Notes: generated by a model not told the origin, from the sequence alone. 7,212 nucleotides of DNA from Planctomycetota bacterium (GCA_022566435.1 JADFIX010000176.1:1-7212), one strand, 5' to 3'. Shown: positions 1 through 5,649, counted from the first letter of the stretch. Numbers and translations are program-made.

Positions 1-75
1 GCCGTGATATCGGCTCACGGCGATACCGATTCGAAGGCCGGAGGCGTCAGGGGAGGAAGTGATTTCAGTGTGCAT
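1..75 (-). CDS. ribH: 6,7-dimethyl-8-ribityllumazine synthase, N-terminal part only
   Basis: RibH condenses 5-amino-6-ribitylamino-uracil with 3,4-dihydroxybutanone phosphate, the penultimate step of riboflavin synthesis, in the cytosol. Reading the minus strand from the ATG at 75 gives 25 codons up to the window edge. They end in GLRIGIAVSRYHG, which matches the first beta strand of lumazine synthases (typically LRIAIVVSRFN). About 10-20 residues before that strand is normal for the family, so the ATG at 75 is the natural start. The same frame stays open to another ATG at 180, which would add 35 residues and is less likely. No clear Shine-Dalgarno is seen. The gene is divergent from the UbiA-type gene at 203. 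Only a short stretch is visible, so the identification rests on one motif. Confidence 0.62.
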   Translation of the reverse strand, partial: MHTEITSSPDASGLRIGIAVSRYHG

Positions 76-141
76 GACAGGCTGATTATGGCAGATTCGA
101 CTCGGGAGGAGGTCCGAACCGTTTCCAATGTCCGGGCGGGC

Positions 142-170
142 ATGGTAGGTCAGGGCCGGGACAGGTTCAA
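142..170 (-). promoter_or_regulatory. Candidate sigma70-type promoter for ribH
   Basis: On the minus strand TTGAAC (170-165) is followed after 17 bp by TACCAT (147-142). Each hexamer matches consensus at four of six positions. It would start a transcript about 60 nt upstream of the ribH ATG at 75. If the ATG at 180 were the true start, this site would lie inside the gene. Weak evidence from spacing and hexamers only. Confidence 0.22.
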
Positions 171-202
171 CGCGGCGCATGGCGGTGGGGTAAGATGCTG
201 GC

Positions 203-1171
203 GTGCGCAAGCTGGTGCAACAGGTTTTCGCGGCAATCCAACTCACGCGCCTGACGATTGCGTTCGGCGCGATCAGCGATATCTGGTTCATCATCCTGCT
301 CACCCGGGCCAACGAGGAATACAACTACCTGCCGGTGTGGAATATGCCCTTGTTCGTCGCCCTGCTCGCCGGGGTGGTGGTGGCGGTTGGCCTGTATGCG
401 TATGGGGCCTCACTCAACGATGTGCTGGATGTGAGGCACGATACGGCGTTCAGTCCCGATCGGCCGATACCCGCGGGGCACATACGTCCCGCCCAGGCGG
501 CGGTGGTGACGGTGGGATCGTTGATCGTCGCCGTGCTGGGAGCGGTGTTTTTGGGGATGTGGGCGGTGTGCATCACCCTCCTCACCGCGGCGGGGTTGTT
601 GTTCTACAACGCCGCAGGCAAGTTCATTCCCGCGGTCGGGGTGCTGACGATCGGCCTGATCCACGCGGCCCACATGCTGATCCCCAATCACCAGCTCACG
701 TTCATGCTCCCCGTGTGGTTCGTGATGACGCACACCATGGCGATCGCCACCGCGGTGCATGTGTTGGAGGACAAGCGTCCTCGTTTTTCCCGGCGAAGCG
801 TGATAGTGCTGGTAATCGGATGGTGCGCCTGGTCGATCATCATCCTCGGCGCGGGGATGTTGCCCGAGGGAGACATGTGGCCCGTTGGAACGCACTGGGG
901 GGGAATCGTTTATCCGTTGCTGGTCGTCATCGCTTTTCTTGCCGTGGCCTGGTGGAAGGTGACGGTGGTGGATGGCAAAGTGGCAGCGGAGAAACTCAAA
1001 CGCTACGGGGCGATGTGGCAAAGCCTGTACGGTGCGGCGTGGTTGCTGGCTTTGGGACTTGCGGTGGAAGCCATGTGGATAGGACTCTTCGCCATCGCCG
1101 GTTTCATCGCCATGACCGTGATCAAGGAAATGTCCGGGTTGACGGGTCGTCCCCTCGAGTATCGCGTTTGA
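203..1171 (+). CDS. UbiA-family membrane prenyltransferase
   Basis: A 322-residue integral membrane protein of the UbiA superfamily, which transfers a prenyl chain from a prenyl diphosphate to an aromatic, quinone, heme or lipid acceptor. The first Mg-diphosphate motif NDxxDxxxD is clear at residues 72-80 (NDVLDVRHD), followed by the usual DRPIPAGHI segment (86-94). About eight to nine hydrophobic helices can be traced, including roughly 17-33, 48-70, 98-117, 119-136, 143-160, 166-188, 199-218, 234-251 and 278-307. The second Asp-rich motif is degenerate: ED at 189-190 is followed by KRPRFSRR rather than DxxxD. The start is GTG at 203, 12 bases after an in-frame TAA (191-193), with a G-rich GGTGGGG (184-190) as a distant ribosome site. 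The acceptor cannot be told from sequence: ubiquinone, menaquinone, heme and (bacterio)chlorophyll-type enzymes share this fold, and neighbours do not decide it. Confidence 0.86.
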   Translation: MRKLVQQVFAAIQLTRLTIAFGAISDIWFIILLTRANEEYNYLPVWNMPLFVALLAGVVVAVGLYAYGASLNDVLDVRHDTAFSPDRPIPAGHIRPAQAAVVTVGSLIVAVLGAVFLGMWAVCITLLTAAGLLFYNAAGKFIPAVGVLTIGLIHAAHMLIPNHQLTFMLPVWFVMTHTMAIATAVHVLEDKRPRFSRRSVIVLVIGWCAWSIIILGAGMLPEGDMWPVGTHWGGIVYPLLVVIAFLAVAWWKVTVVDGKVAAEKLKRYGAMWQSLYGAAWLLALGLAVEAMWIGLFAIAGFIAMTVIKEMSGLTGRPLEYRV

Positions 1172-1181
1172 GAGGAATCGC

Positions 1182-1228
1182 GGGGAGTCCGGGGGGGGAT
1201 CCGGAAAATCCGGGGGGCATCCGGGGGG
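1182..1228 (+). repeat. G-run cluster with TCCGG repeats, possible G-quadruplex
   Basis: Ten bases after the stop of the UbiA-type gene lie G-runs of 4 (1182-1185), 8 (1191-1198), 6 (1212-1217) and 6 (1223-1228). The last three runs follow TCC, as three imperfect copies of TCC-G(6-8), with a further TCCGG at 1200-1204. Loops are 5, 13 and 5 nt, and the run of 8 could supply two tracts. A quadruplex could form in the plus-strand DNA or in the mRNA 3' end. It could equally be slippage-prone low-complexity sequence. Confidence 0.45.
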
Positions 1229-1245
1229 CGTATCGAACGCACATC

Positions 1246-1305
1246 AAAAAAAAGAAACGGCCTGCTGAAGTGACTTCTCCTCCAGAGCCACTCTTCACAA
1301 GCCGT
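1246..1305 (-). terminator. Minus-strand intrinsic-terminator-like hairpin
   Basis: Read on the minus strand, ACGGC (1305-1301) and TGAAG (1297-1293) pair with CTTCA (1270-1266) and GCCGT (1261-1257). The two arms are separated by unpaired 3- and 4-nt segments. Immediately after comes TTC followed by eight Ts (1253-1246). This is the layout of a rho-independent terminator, but the stem is interrupted and the loop is about 22 nt. No convincing minus-strand gene lies to its right to be terminated. On the plus strand there is no T-run, so it does not serve the UbiA-type gene as an intrinsic terminator. Confidence 0.4.
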
Positions 1306-1543
1306 TGCATATACAGACTAACCAAGAACGCATCAGTGTCCAAGGGGTTTGCGTATATATTCGCGTCATGAATTTGATCGGACGCAGAAATCCTGATGTT
1401 AATCTGGGATACTTGAAATTCTCCCACTCAACACCGATCGATGCATCTGGGTGAATCATGCGCCATCGTCCGAGAAGCATGTTGACTAAAAACAACGTGG
1501 GACTTCAGCGGGGTTCGCGCCATGTCGATTTTGTACAACATCA

Positions 1544-1960
1544 ATGCCTTCCTCCCGCGTTCCAACCATTATTCCCGGCAAGTCCGGTAAGGGGCCGTTT
1601 CCTCTATCCCTTACCCTGGAGCAACTTGCGCACGAACTCAACTCGCTGCTCGACGGGTCTCTGCGATCGCTTGAACTGGCCCGAAATGCCCTGGAATGCG
1701 AGACGATCGATAGCATTTTCACCCGCCTCGACTCCACTCAGCAGGCTTTGAGAGCGATGTCGAACCTCCTGGAAAGGGCCATGCAGAAGCCCGGATCGGG
1801 CATCGATATCATCCGCAGCCCCCGCCTTCTGAAGGATGAATTCAAGGCTGTTTTGGAAGCTCTTCAACCATTCGCCCAGGAAAACGGCATCGAAATCATC
1901 AAGGAATTCGAACGGCTGCCCCGATCATCCGATCTGACCAGTCCGAAAGTGCAAAAGGAA
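1544..1960 (+). pseudogene. Sensor histidine kinase, dimerisation/H-box part only (truncated)
   Basis: About the first 135-140 residues of the open frame from ATG 1544 resemble the DHp (HisKA-like) region of a two-component sensor kinase. LAHELNSLLDGSL at 28-40 is an H-box, with His30 as the probable phosphorylated residue. A second amphipathic helix follows (about 55-80), then QPFAQENGIEIIKEFE (108-123), which looks like the strand leading into the ATPase domain. The N, G1 and G2 boxes that should follow are absent, because the frame changes into a different enzyme between about 1925 and 1990. There is no sensor or transmembrane segment before the H-box, so the intact protein was probably a cytosolic kinase. 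No strong Shine-Dalgarno precedes the ATG; it was chosen because it is the first one in frame and lies a short distance before the H-box. As it stands the kinase cannot bind ATP. Assignment is by motif only. Confidence 0.55.
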
Positions 1961-2659
1961 TTGACCGAGAGAGTGAAGGAAGCGATCACGCCGAACCCGG
2001 ACTGGGCCTTCGACCACATGCTGGCCTATCGCGCGGCGGAAGTGGCGCACACCGCGCCGCTGGCCGCCGATGCACGCTTCCCGATCTTTCCGCCGCATCT
2101 GGTGAGCCAGGTACGCGACGCCTTGCCCGAGGACGCCATCATCTGCCTCGACAACGGGGTCTACAAGATCTGGTTCGCGCGCGGCTATACCGCCTACCAG
2201 CCGAACACGGTGCTGCTCGACAACGCGCTCGCCACGATGGGGGCGGGGCTGCCCTCGGCGATGATGAGCGCGATGCTGTACCCTGATCGCAAGGTCATGG
2301 CGATCTGCGGCGATGGCGGGTTCATGATGAACAGCCAGGAGATGGAGACGGCGGTGCGGCTGGGGCTGAACCTGACCGTGCTGATCCTCAACGACAGCAG
2401 CTATGGCATGATCCGCTGGAAGCAGGCAAACATGGGCTTCGTCGACTTCGGGCTGACTTATGGCAACCCGGATTTCGTCAAGTATGCCGAGGCTTATGGC
2501 GCGAAGGGTTATCGCGTCGAGAGCGCAGGCCATCTCAAGGAACTGCTCGCGCATTGCCGTGATACGCCGGGCGTCCACCTCATCGATTGCCCGGTGGACT
2601 ATTCGGAGAACGACCAGATCCTGAACAAGGACATCAAGGATTTGTCGAAGGCGTTGTAA
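1544..2659 (+). CDS. Chimeric ORF: kinase fragment fused in frame to acetolactate-synthase-like TPP enzyme C-terminus
   Basis: The open frame of 371 codons has two parts. From about residue 140 on it is the C-terminal, thiamine-diphosphate-binding (PP) domain of an acetolactate-synthase large-subunit-like enzyme. The match is dense: LDNGVYKIWFAR (202-213), LLDNALATMGAGLPSAM (224-240), the TPP/Mg motif starting GDGGFMMNSQEMETA (256-270) and ending with N283, then YGMIRWKQ (287-294), and a C-terminus with VDYSEN (351-356). Family members run about 540-570 residues, so the N-terminal PYR domain with its catalytic Glu and the central domain, roughly 330 residues, are missing. The enzyme cannot be active as drawn, since the active site needs both domains. 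Base composition rises to that of the following aldehyde dehydrogenase from about 1990. The fusion is in frame but has no plausible domain logic. An assembly chimera is the likeliest origin. Homologues in this subfamily often sit beside an aldehyde dehydrogenase, as here; their exact substrate is uncertain. Confidence 0.8.
   Translation: MPSSRVPTIIPGKSGKGPFPLSLTLEQLAHELNSLLDGSLRSLELARNALECETIDSIFTRLDSTQQALRAMSNLLERAMQKPGSGIDIIRSPRLLKDEFKAVLEALQPFAQENGIEIIKEFERLPRSSDLTSPKVQKELTERVKEAITPNPDWAFDHMLAYRAAEVAHTAPLAADARFPIFPPHLVSQVRDALPEDAIICLDNGVYKIWFARGYTAYQPNTVLLDNALATMGAGLPSAMMSAMLYPDRKVMAICGDGGFMMNSQEMETAVRLGLNLTVLILNDSSYGMIRWKQANMGFVDFGLTYGNPDFVKYAEAYGAKGYRVESAGHLKELLAHCRDTPGVHLIDCPVDYSENDQILNKDIKDLSKAL
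1925..1990. other. Left junction between two sequence origins
   Basis: Upstream of this interval codons are mixed in third-position bases and the protein reads as a kinase. Downstream the codons are strongly GC-ending and the protein reads as a TPP enzyme. The exact breakpoint cannot be fixed by eye, because the residues VQKELTERVKEAI (136-148) could be read as either a kinase N-box helix or a linker helix of the enzyme. No inverted terminal repeat or obvious direct repeat marks the site. Confidence 0.7.
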
Positions 2660-2679
2660 GCCCGCGCCCGGGCGCGGGC
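2660..2679 (+). terminator. Perfect 20-bp palindrome directly after the TPP-enzyme stop
   Basis: Beginning at the base after the TAA, the sequence is GCCCGCGCCC followed by its exact reverse complement. The hairpin is extremely GC-rich but has no central loop and no T-tract. In RNA it would form a shorter stem with a tetraloop. It may slow or terminate transcription, protect the mRNA 3' end or act as a partial attenuator before the aldehyde dehydrogenase. It is not a classical rho-independent terminator. Confidence 0.45.
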
Positions 2680-2705
2680 ATCGCGCCGTTCCAGCCCACC
2701 CCCGA

Positions 2706-2727
2706 CCCCTCCCGCCTGCGGGAGGGG
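2706..2727 (+). repeat. Sphingomonad-type extragenic hairpin overlapping the next ribosome-binding site
   Basis: CCCCTCCCGC (2706-2715), a CT loop and GCGGGAGGGG (2718-2727) form a perfect 10-bp inverted repeat. From memory, hairpins of this CCCTCCCGC/GCGGGAGGG type are very common between genes of Sphingomonadales, which supports the origin assigned to the block. The 3' arm runs directly into GGAG at 2728-2731, the probable Shine-Dalgarno of the gene at 2742, so the fold could mask ribosome access. Confidence 0.6.
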
Positions 2728-2741
2728 GGAGTTGCACGACC

Positions 2742-4178
2742 ATGGTTCAGCTGAAAGACGTCTACCCGCTCTATCTCAACAACAAGGCGGTGCAGCCCAA
2801 CGCCGACCTTGCGGTGACCGACAAGTTCACCGGCGAAATCGCGTTCCGCACCGCGTTGGCGACGCCCGACGTGATCGACGAGGCCATCGCGGGCGCCGTG
2901 CGCGCGGCCCCTGCCATGGCCAAGCTGGCGTCCTACGAAAAACGCGAGGTGCTCGATCATTGCGTGCGTCGTTTCAGCGAGCGCAAGGACGAGCTGGCCT
3001 ATGCCCTGTGCGTCGAGGCGGGCAAGCCGATCGCGGATTCCGAAGGCGAGGTGGGGCGCCTGATCGATACCTTCCGCATCGCCGCCGAAGAAGCGACGCG
3101 CAATTATGGCGAGGTCCAGCCGCTCGACATTTCCCCGCGCGCCAAGGGCTACATGGGGATGTGGAAGCGCGTGCCGATCGGGCCGTGCAGCTTCATCTCG
3201 CCGTTCAACTTCCCGCTGAACCTTGCCGCGCACAAGATCGCGCCCGCGATCGCGGTGGGCTGCCCCTTCGTGATGAAGCCTGCGAGCCTGACGCCGCTGG
3301 GCGCGATCATCATGGGCGAAGTGCTGGCCGAATGCGACGTGCTGCCCGAAGGCGCGTTCTCGATCCTGCCCGCCAGCCGCGACGGGGCGGACCTGTTCAC
3401 CACCGACGAACGATTGAAGCTGCTATCGTTCACCGGGTCGCCCGGTGTCGGCTGGGAACTGAAGGCCAAGGCGGGCAAGAAGAAGGTCGTGCTGGAACTC
3501 GGCGGCAATGCGGCGGTCGTGGTCGACAAGGATGCCGATCTCGACCACGCGCTCGCGCGGATCGTGTTCGGCGGGTACTACCAGTCGGGCCAGAGCTGCA
3601 TCCACGTGCAGCGCGTGATCATCCACGAGGACATCTACGACACCTTCCGCGACATGCTGGCGGCGAAGGTGAAGACGCTGGTTTCGGGCGATCCCAAGGC
3701 GCGCGATACCTTCATCGGGCCGATGATTTCCGAAAAGGAAGCGCGGCGGCTGAAAGGCTGGATCGACGCGGCGGTGGCGGGCGGCGCAAGGCTGCTGGCG
3801 GGCGGCGGCTGCGAGGGCGCGATGCTGGAAGCGGCCTTGCTCGAAAACGTCGATCGCAGGAGCGACCTCTATGTCGAAGAAGCGTTCGGGCCGGTGGTGA
3901 CGCTGTCGAAATTCTCGACCTGGGAGCAGGCACTGGCCGAAGTGAACGATTCGAAGTTCGGGCTTCAGGCCGGGCTGTTCACACGCGACATCCACAAGGT
4001 GCTCGACGCGTGGGACGACCTGGAGGTGGGCGGCATCGTGGTGAATGACGTGTCGTCGTACCGCGTTGACAACATGCCCTATGGCGGGGTCAAGGATTCG
4101 GGCCTCGGACGCGAAGGCATCCGCTTCGCGATCGAGGACATGACCGAGATTCGCAACATGGTGATCCGGCGCGTGTGA
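2742..4178 (+). CDS. NAD(P)-dependent aldehyde dehydrogenase family protein
   Basis: A complete 478-residue enzyme of the ALDH superfamily, oxidising an aldehyde to the acid with NAD(P). All core residues are visible: the oxyanion Asn156 in SPFNFPLN (153-160), Lys179 in MKPAS, the cofactor segment FTGSPGVG (230-237), general-base Glu252 in LELGGN (251-256), nucleophile Cys286 in GQSCIHVQR (283-291), and EEAFGPV (379-385). The C-terminal MPYGGVKDSGLGREG (445-459) is the usual oligomerisation segment. Length is normal for the family. The start ATG 2742 has a G-rich Shine-Dalgarno (GGGGGGAG ending at 2731) 10 bases upstream. It follows the TPP-enzyme gene by 82 bp on the same strand, so co-transcription is plausible, and a TPP enzyme making or cleaving 2-hydroxy or 2-keto compounds could supply its aldehyde; that link is inference. 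The overall type resembles lactaldehyde/glyceraldehyde-3-phosphate-like dehydrogenases, but the substrate cannot be assigned. Confidence 0.92.
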   Translation: MVQLKDVYPLYLNNKAVQPNADLAVTDKFTGEIAFRTALATPDVIDEAIAGAVRAAPAMAKLASYEKREVLDHCVRRFSERKDELAYALCVEAGKPIADSEGEVGRLIDTFRIAAEEATRNYGEVQPLDISPRAKGYMGMWKRVPIGPCSFISPFNFPLNLAAHKIAPAIAVGCPFVMKPASLTPLGAIIMGEVLAECDVLPEGAFSILPASRDGADLFTTDERLKLLSFTGSPGVGWELKAKAGKKKVVLELGGNAAVVVDKDADLDHALARIVFGGYYQSGQSCIHVQRVIIHEDIYDTFRDMLAAKVKTLVSGDPKARDTFIGPMISEKEARRLKGWIDAAVAGGARLLAGGGCEGAMLEAALLENVDRRSDLYVEEAFGPVVTLSKFSTWEQALAEVNDSKFGLQAGLFTRDIHKVLDAWDDLEVGGIVVNDVSSYRVDNMPYGGVKDSGLGREGIRFAIEDMTEIRNMVIRRV

Positions 4179-4272
4179 GGGCGGGGGGAACTTTGCCCAA
4201 GGTCCGTCCAGAATGGGACCAAGTCGCTGTGGAAACTGCCTTAACCGCAGCCTTGGCGCGACATTTCCGGGC

Positions 4273-4301
4273 TTGAACCGAAACGGTGACAAGCATAGGC
4301 T
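4273..4301 (+). promoter_or_regulatory. Candidate promoter for the gene at 4398
   Basis: TTGAAC (4273-4278) followed after 17 bp by TAGGCT (4296-4301). The -35 is fair and the -10 is poor (three of six). It lies in the 219-bp spacer after the aldehyde dehydrogenase, which also holds a small GGTCC/GGACC hairpin (4201-4220) without a T-tract. The spacing to a gene start at 4398 would leave a leader of about 90 nt. Weak evidence. Confidence 0.22.
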
Positions 4302-4397
4302 CGCCAAAAGGGGTCGCATTGCGAGAACTTCCGCGAAGGCGGGGCGCAAGGGGTAAAGGCCCCGGCGTGCCGTGACGTGCGGCAGGAACGAGGGGCA

Positions 4398-4565
4398 ATG
4401 CAGGGCACATCCACGTCGTTGCGGCAGCTTTTGGCTGCCTGCCGGACCGCGCCGCGCGCCGGGTGGGCGGCCGTGCTGCTGTGTCTCGCGATGGCGAGCG
4501 CCGCGCTCAGCGCCGCGTTGCTCGCGCCTGCGCCGCTCAAGGCGGAAAGCGCTGCGTCAAGCGAT
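4398..4565 (+). pseudogene. Truncated gene for an exported or membrane-anchored protein of unknown function
   Basis: From ATG 4398, preceded by AGGA (4384-4387) and GAGGGG (4390-4395), the frame encodes a basic N-terminus (residues 1-21, with several Arg), then a hydrophobic segment WAAVLLCLAMASAALSAALL at about 23-42, then an Ala/Pro/Lys stretch. This is the layout of a signal peptide or signal anchor, with a possible cleavage or linker region near PLKAESAA. The real gene stops being readable at about 4560-4570, where the sequence becomes the reverse strand of folC. The frame happens to stay open to 4820, but that tail is antisense to folC and not meaningful. A GTG at 4377 is an alternative, weaker start. 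I do not recognise the family; too little remains. Confidence 0.5.
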
Positions 4566-4580
4566 CGCGCGCATCAGGGC
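4555..4580. other. Right junction between two sequence origins
   Basis: On the minus strand, folC is homologous down to INALMRAI and then meets TGA at 4559-4557. On the plus strand, the GC-rich signal-peptide gene runs up to the same place. The shared interval contains GCGATCGCGCGC (4561-4572), which could be a short microhomology between the joined sequences. No repeat matching the left junction was found. Confidence 0.65.
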
Positions 4581-5642
4581 GTTAATACTCGCAGCATTAT
4601 GGGCACCGTCCACCAGGATAAAGGGCTGTTCGGAAATCGTCTGCATTCGTCCGCGCAATTCGACATTTGCCACGCCGGCCATCGCCTTCTGATCGTCAAC
4701 GGGTATTCCGCGCGACTTCAACACGTCGAGTATACACAGCGCCAAGCTGCAATTGATCGCCTGATGCTCGCCGAAGAGAGGCACATGCAAATGTTCGAAC
4801 CGACTGGTAGGCGTCGTTAAACAGATTCGCGAATGTCGTCCGGCTGAACGAGAAAACTCGAAGCGGTAGCTGAAAGACACGTCCTCATGTGAAAAACGAA
4901 GCGGTGCATCGACTGCCTTCGCAGCCGCCTCCAACGTTTCACGGACCTCGGGGCGCTGCGGCGCGCTGAGAACGGGAACGGACGGCTTCATGATGCCCGC
5001 CTTTTCCTTGGTGATTGAGACCAAGTCCGTCCCGAGCTGACGTACATGGTCGTAGCTGATGCTCGTAATACCGATAACTTCCGGCTGCACAAGATTGGTG
5101 GCGTCCAAACGTCCGCCCAGCCCGGTTTCGATGATCGCAATATCCACTTCTTCCTTCTCGAACGTTGCGAACGCGGCCGCCGTCAAAATCTCGAAATACG
5201 TGGGTTCCGCGACACGCGCTTTCGTGCAGGCATCCCTGGACGAAGCGATTACCTTTGCGAAGGCGCTTTCGGAAATCATCACGCTGTCGATCACGATTCG
5301 TTCGCGGATATCGAGAATGTGGGGTGAAGTATAGAGTCCGACCTTCAGCTCGCAGCCGGTCAGCATACTCGCCAGCATGGTGGCGGTGCTGCCCTTGCCC
5401 TTGGTACCGGCAATATGGACCGTTTTATAGGCCGTATGCGGATTACCCTGCGCACTAAGAATCCGCTTCATCCGCGCGAGCCCGAAATTCGATTCGTCAT
5501 AGTGGACACGAACAGCCCGCTCGAAGTTCGTCAGAGAATTTAAATAATTAACTGCCGAGCGAAACGTGCGGACTTGCTTCGGTGCGGTTTTGGGCTTTGT
5601 TCGCGGTGCTCGTTTTGGTCTTGCAATCGTGGCTTTGCTCAT
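4557..5642 (-). CDS. folC: Folylpolyglutamate synthase / dihydrofolate synthase, C-terminally truncated
   Basis: FolC joins glutamate to dihydropteroate and/or extends the polyglutamate tail of folates, using ATP, in the cytosol. The ATP-binding P-loop GTKGKGST is at residues 79-86. TSPHILDIRERI (105-116) and ETGLGGRLDATN (172-183) are family signatures. TKEKAGIMKP (211-220) holds the lysine (K214) that is carbamylated in related ligases. ELRGRMQ (328-334) and VDGAHNAAS (344-352) belong to the C-terminal domain. The protein stops 9 residues after the last motif, at 361 residues against a usual 420-440, so about 70 residues of the C-terminal domain are lost at the right junction. An Arg/Lys/Pro/Ala-rich tail of about 24 residues precedes the conserved N-terminus. 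The ATG at 5642 lies directly behind a promoter-like sequence with no Shine-Dalgarno; the next in-frame ATG (residue 58) would remove conserved sequence. It is divergent from aroB, 365 bp away. Confidence 0.9.
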   Translation of the reverse strand: MSKATIARPKRAPRTKPKTAPKQVRTFRSAVNYLNSLTNFERAVRVHYDESNFGLARMKRILSAQGNPHTAYKTVHIAGTKGKGSTATMLASMLTGCELKVGLYTSPHILDIRERIVIDSVMISESAFAKVIASSRDACTKARVAEPTYFEILTAAAFATFEKEEVDIAIIETGLGGRLDATNLVQPEVIGITSISYDHVRQLGTDLVSITKEKAGIMKPSVPVLSAPQRPEVRETLEAAAKAVDAPLRFSHEDVSFSYRFEFSRSAGRHSRICLTTPTSRFEHLHVPLFGEHQAINCSLALCILDVLKSRGIPVDDQKAMAGVANVELRGRMQTISEQPFILVDGAHNAASINALMRAIA

Positions 5643-5649
5643 CGGGAGG

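Larger units (their letters stand above)
1172..1543. other. Non-coding spacer between UbiA-type gene and kinase fragment
   Basis: This 372-bp stretch has no convincing gene. The left part holds the G-run cluster and the minus-strand hairpin. From about 1300 it is clearly more A+T-rich than its surroundings, with a TATATATT stretch (1354-1361) that resembles a -10 box but has no good -35. Small open frames on both strands show no recognisable protein. No tRNA or known structured RNA was seen. It probably contains the promoter of the kinase gene at 1544 and possibly a small minus-strand transcript ending at the hairpin. Confidence 0.5.
1960..4565. other. Block of alphaproteobacterial (sphingomonad-like) DNA inside planctomycete-like sequence
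   Basis: The block contains the 3' third of a TPP-enzyme gene, an intergenic region with two perfect hairpins, a complete aldehyde dehydrogenase and the first part of an exported-protein gene, all on the plus strand in a natural operon-like order. It is higher in G+C than both flanks. Both ends fall inside genes, and both flanking genes (kinase at left, folC at right) lose their 3' coding ends at the boundaries. There is no transposase, recombinase, tRNA target or terminal repeat. This favours an assembly or amplification chimera over a mobile element. Confidence 0.7.

Noticed and set aside
4..1371. A 455-codon plus-strand open frame overlapping the UbiA-type gene
   Set aside because: Its product is Arg/Gly/His-rich with no motif, and it is the out-of-frame shadow of a clear membrane protein with the UbiA signature.
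1122..1427. A minus-strand open frame of 101 codons between the UbiA-type gene and the kinase fragment
   Set aside because: The middle part looks protein-like, but the frame runs through the hairpin, the T-tract and the G-runs into the antisense of the UbiA-type gene, with no known motif. Kept only as part of the small-RNA question.
1522..1590. A 22-codon plus-strand frame starting just before the kinase start, as a possible leader peptide
   Set aside because: It has no ribosome site, no regulatory codon bias and no nearby attenuator; overlap of this size arises by chance.
2732..4048. A 438-codon plus-strand open frame over the aldehyde dehydrogenase, and long minus-strand frames at 1925-2743 and 3423-4349
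   Set aside because: All are Arg/Ala/Gly- or His-rich shadows typical of high-GC coding DNA. The dehydrogenase and TPP-enzyme frames carry complete family motifs instead.
1960..4565. The foreign block as an insertion sequence, integron or genomic island
   Set aside because: No transposase, integrase, inverted terminal repeats, target duplication or tRNA is visible, and both ends fall inside ordinary genes.
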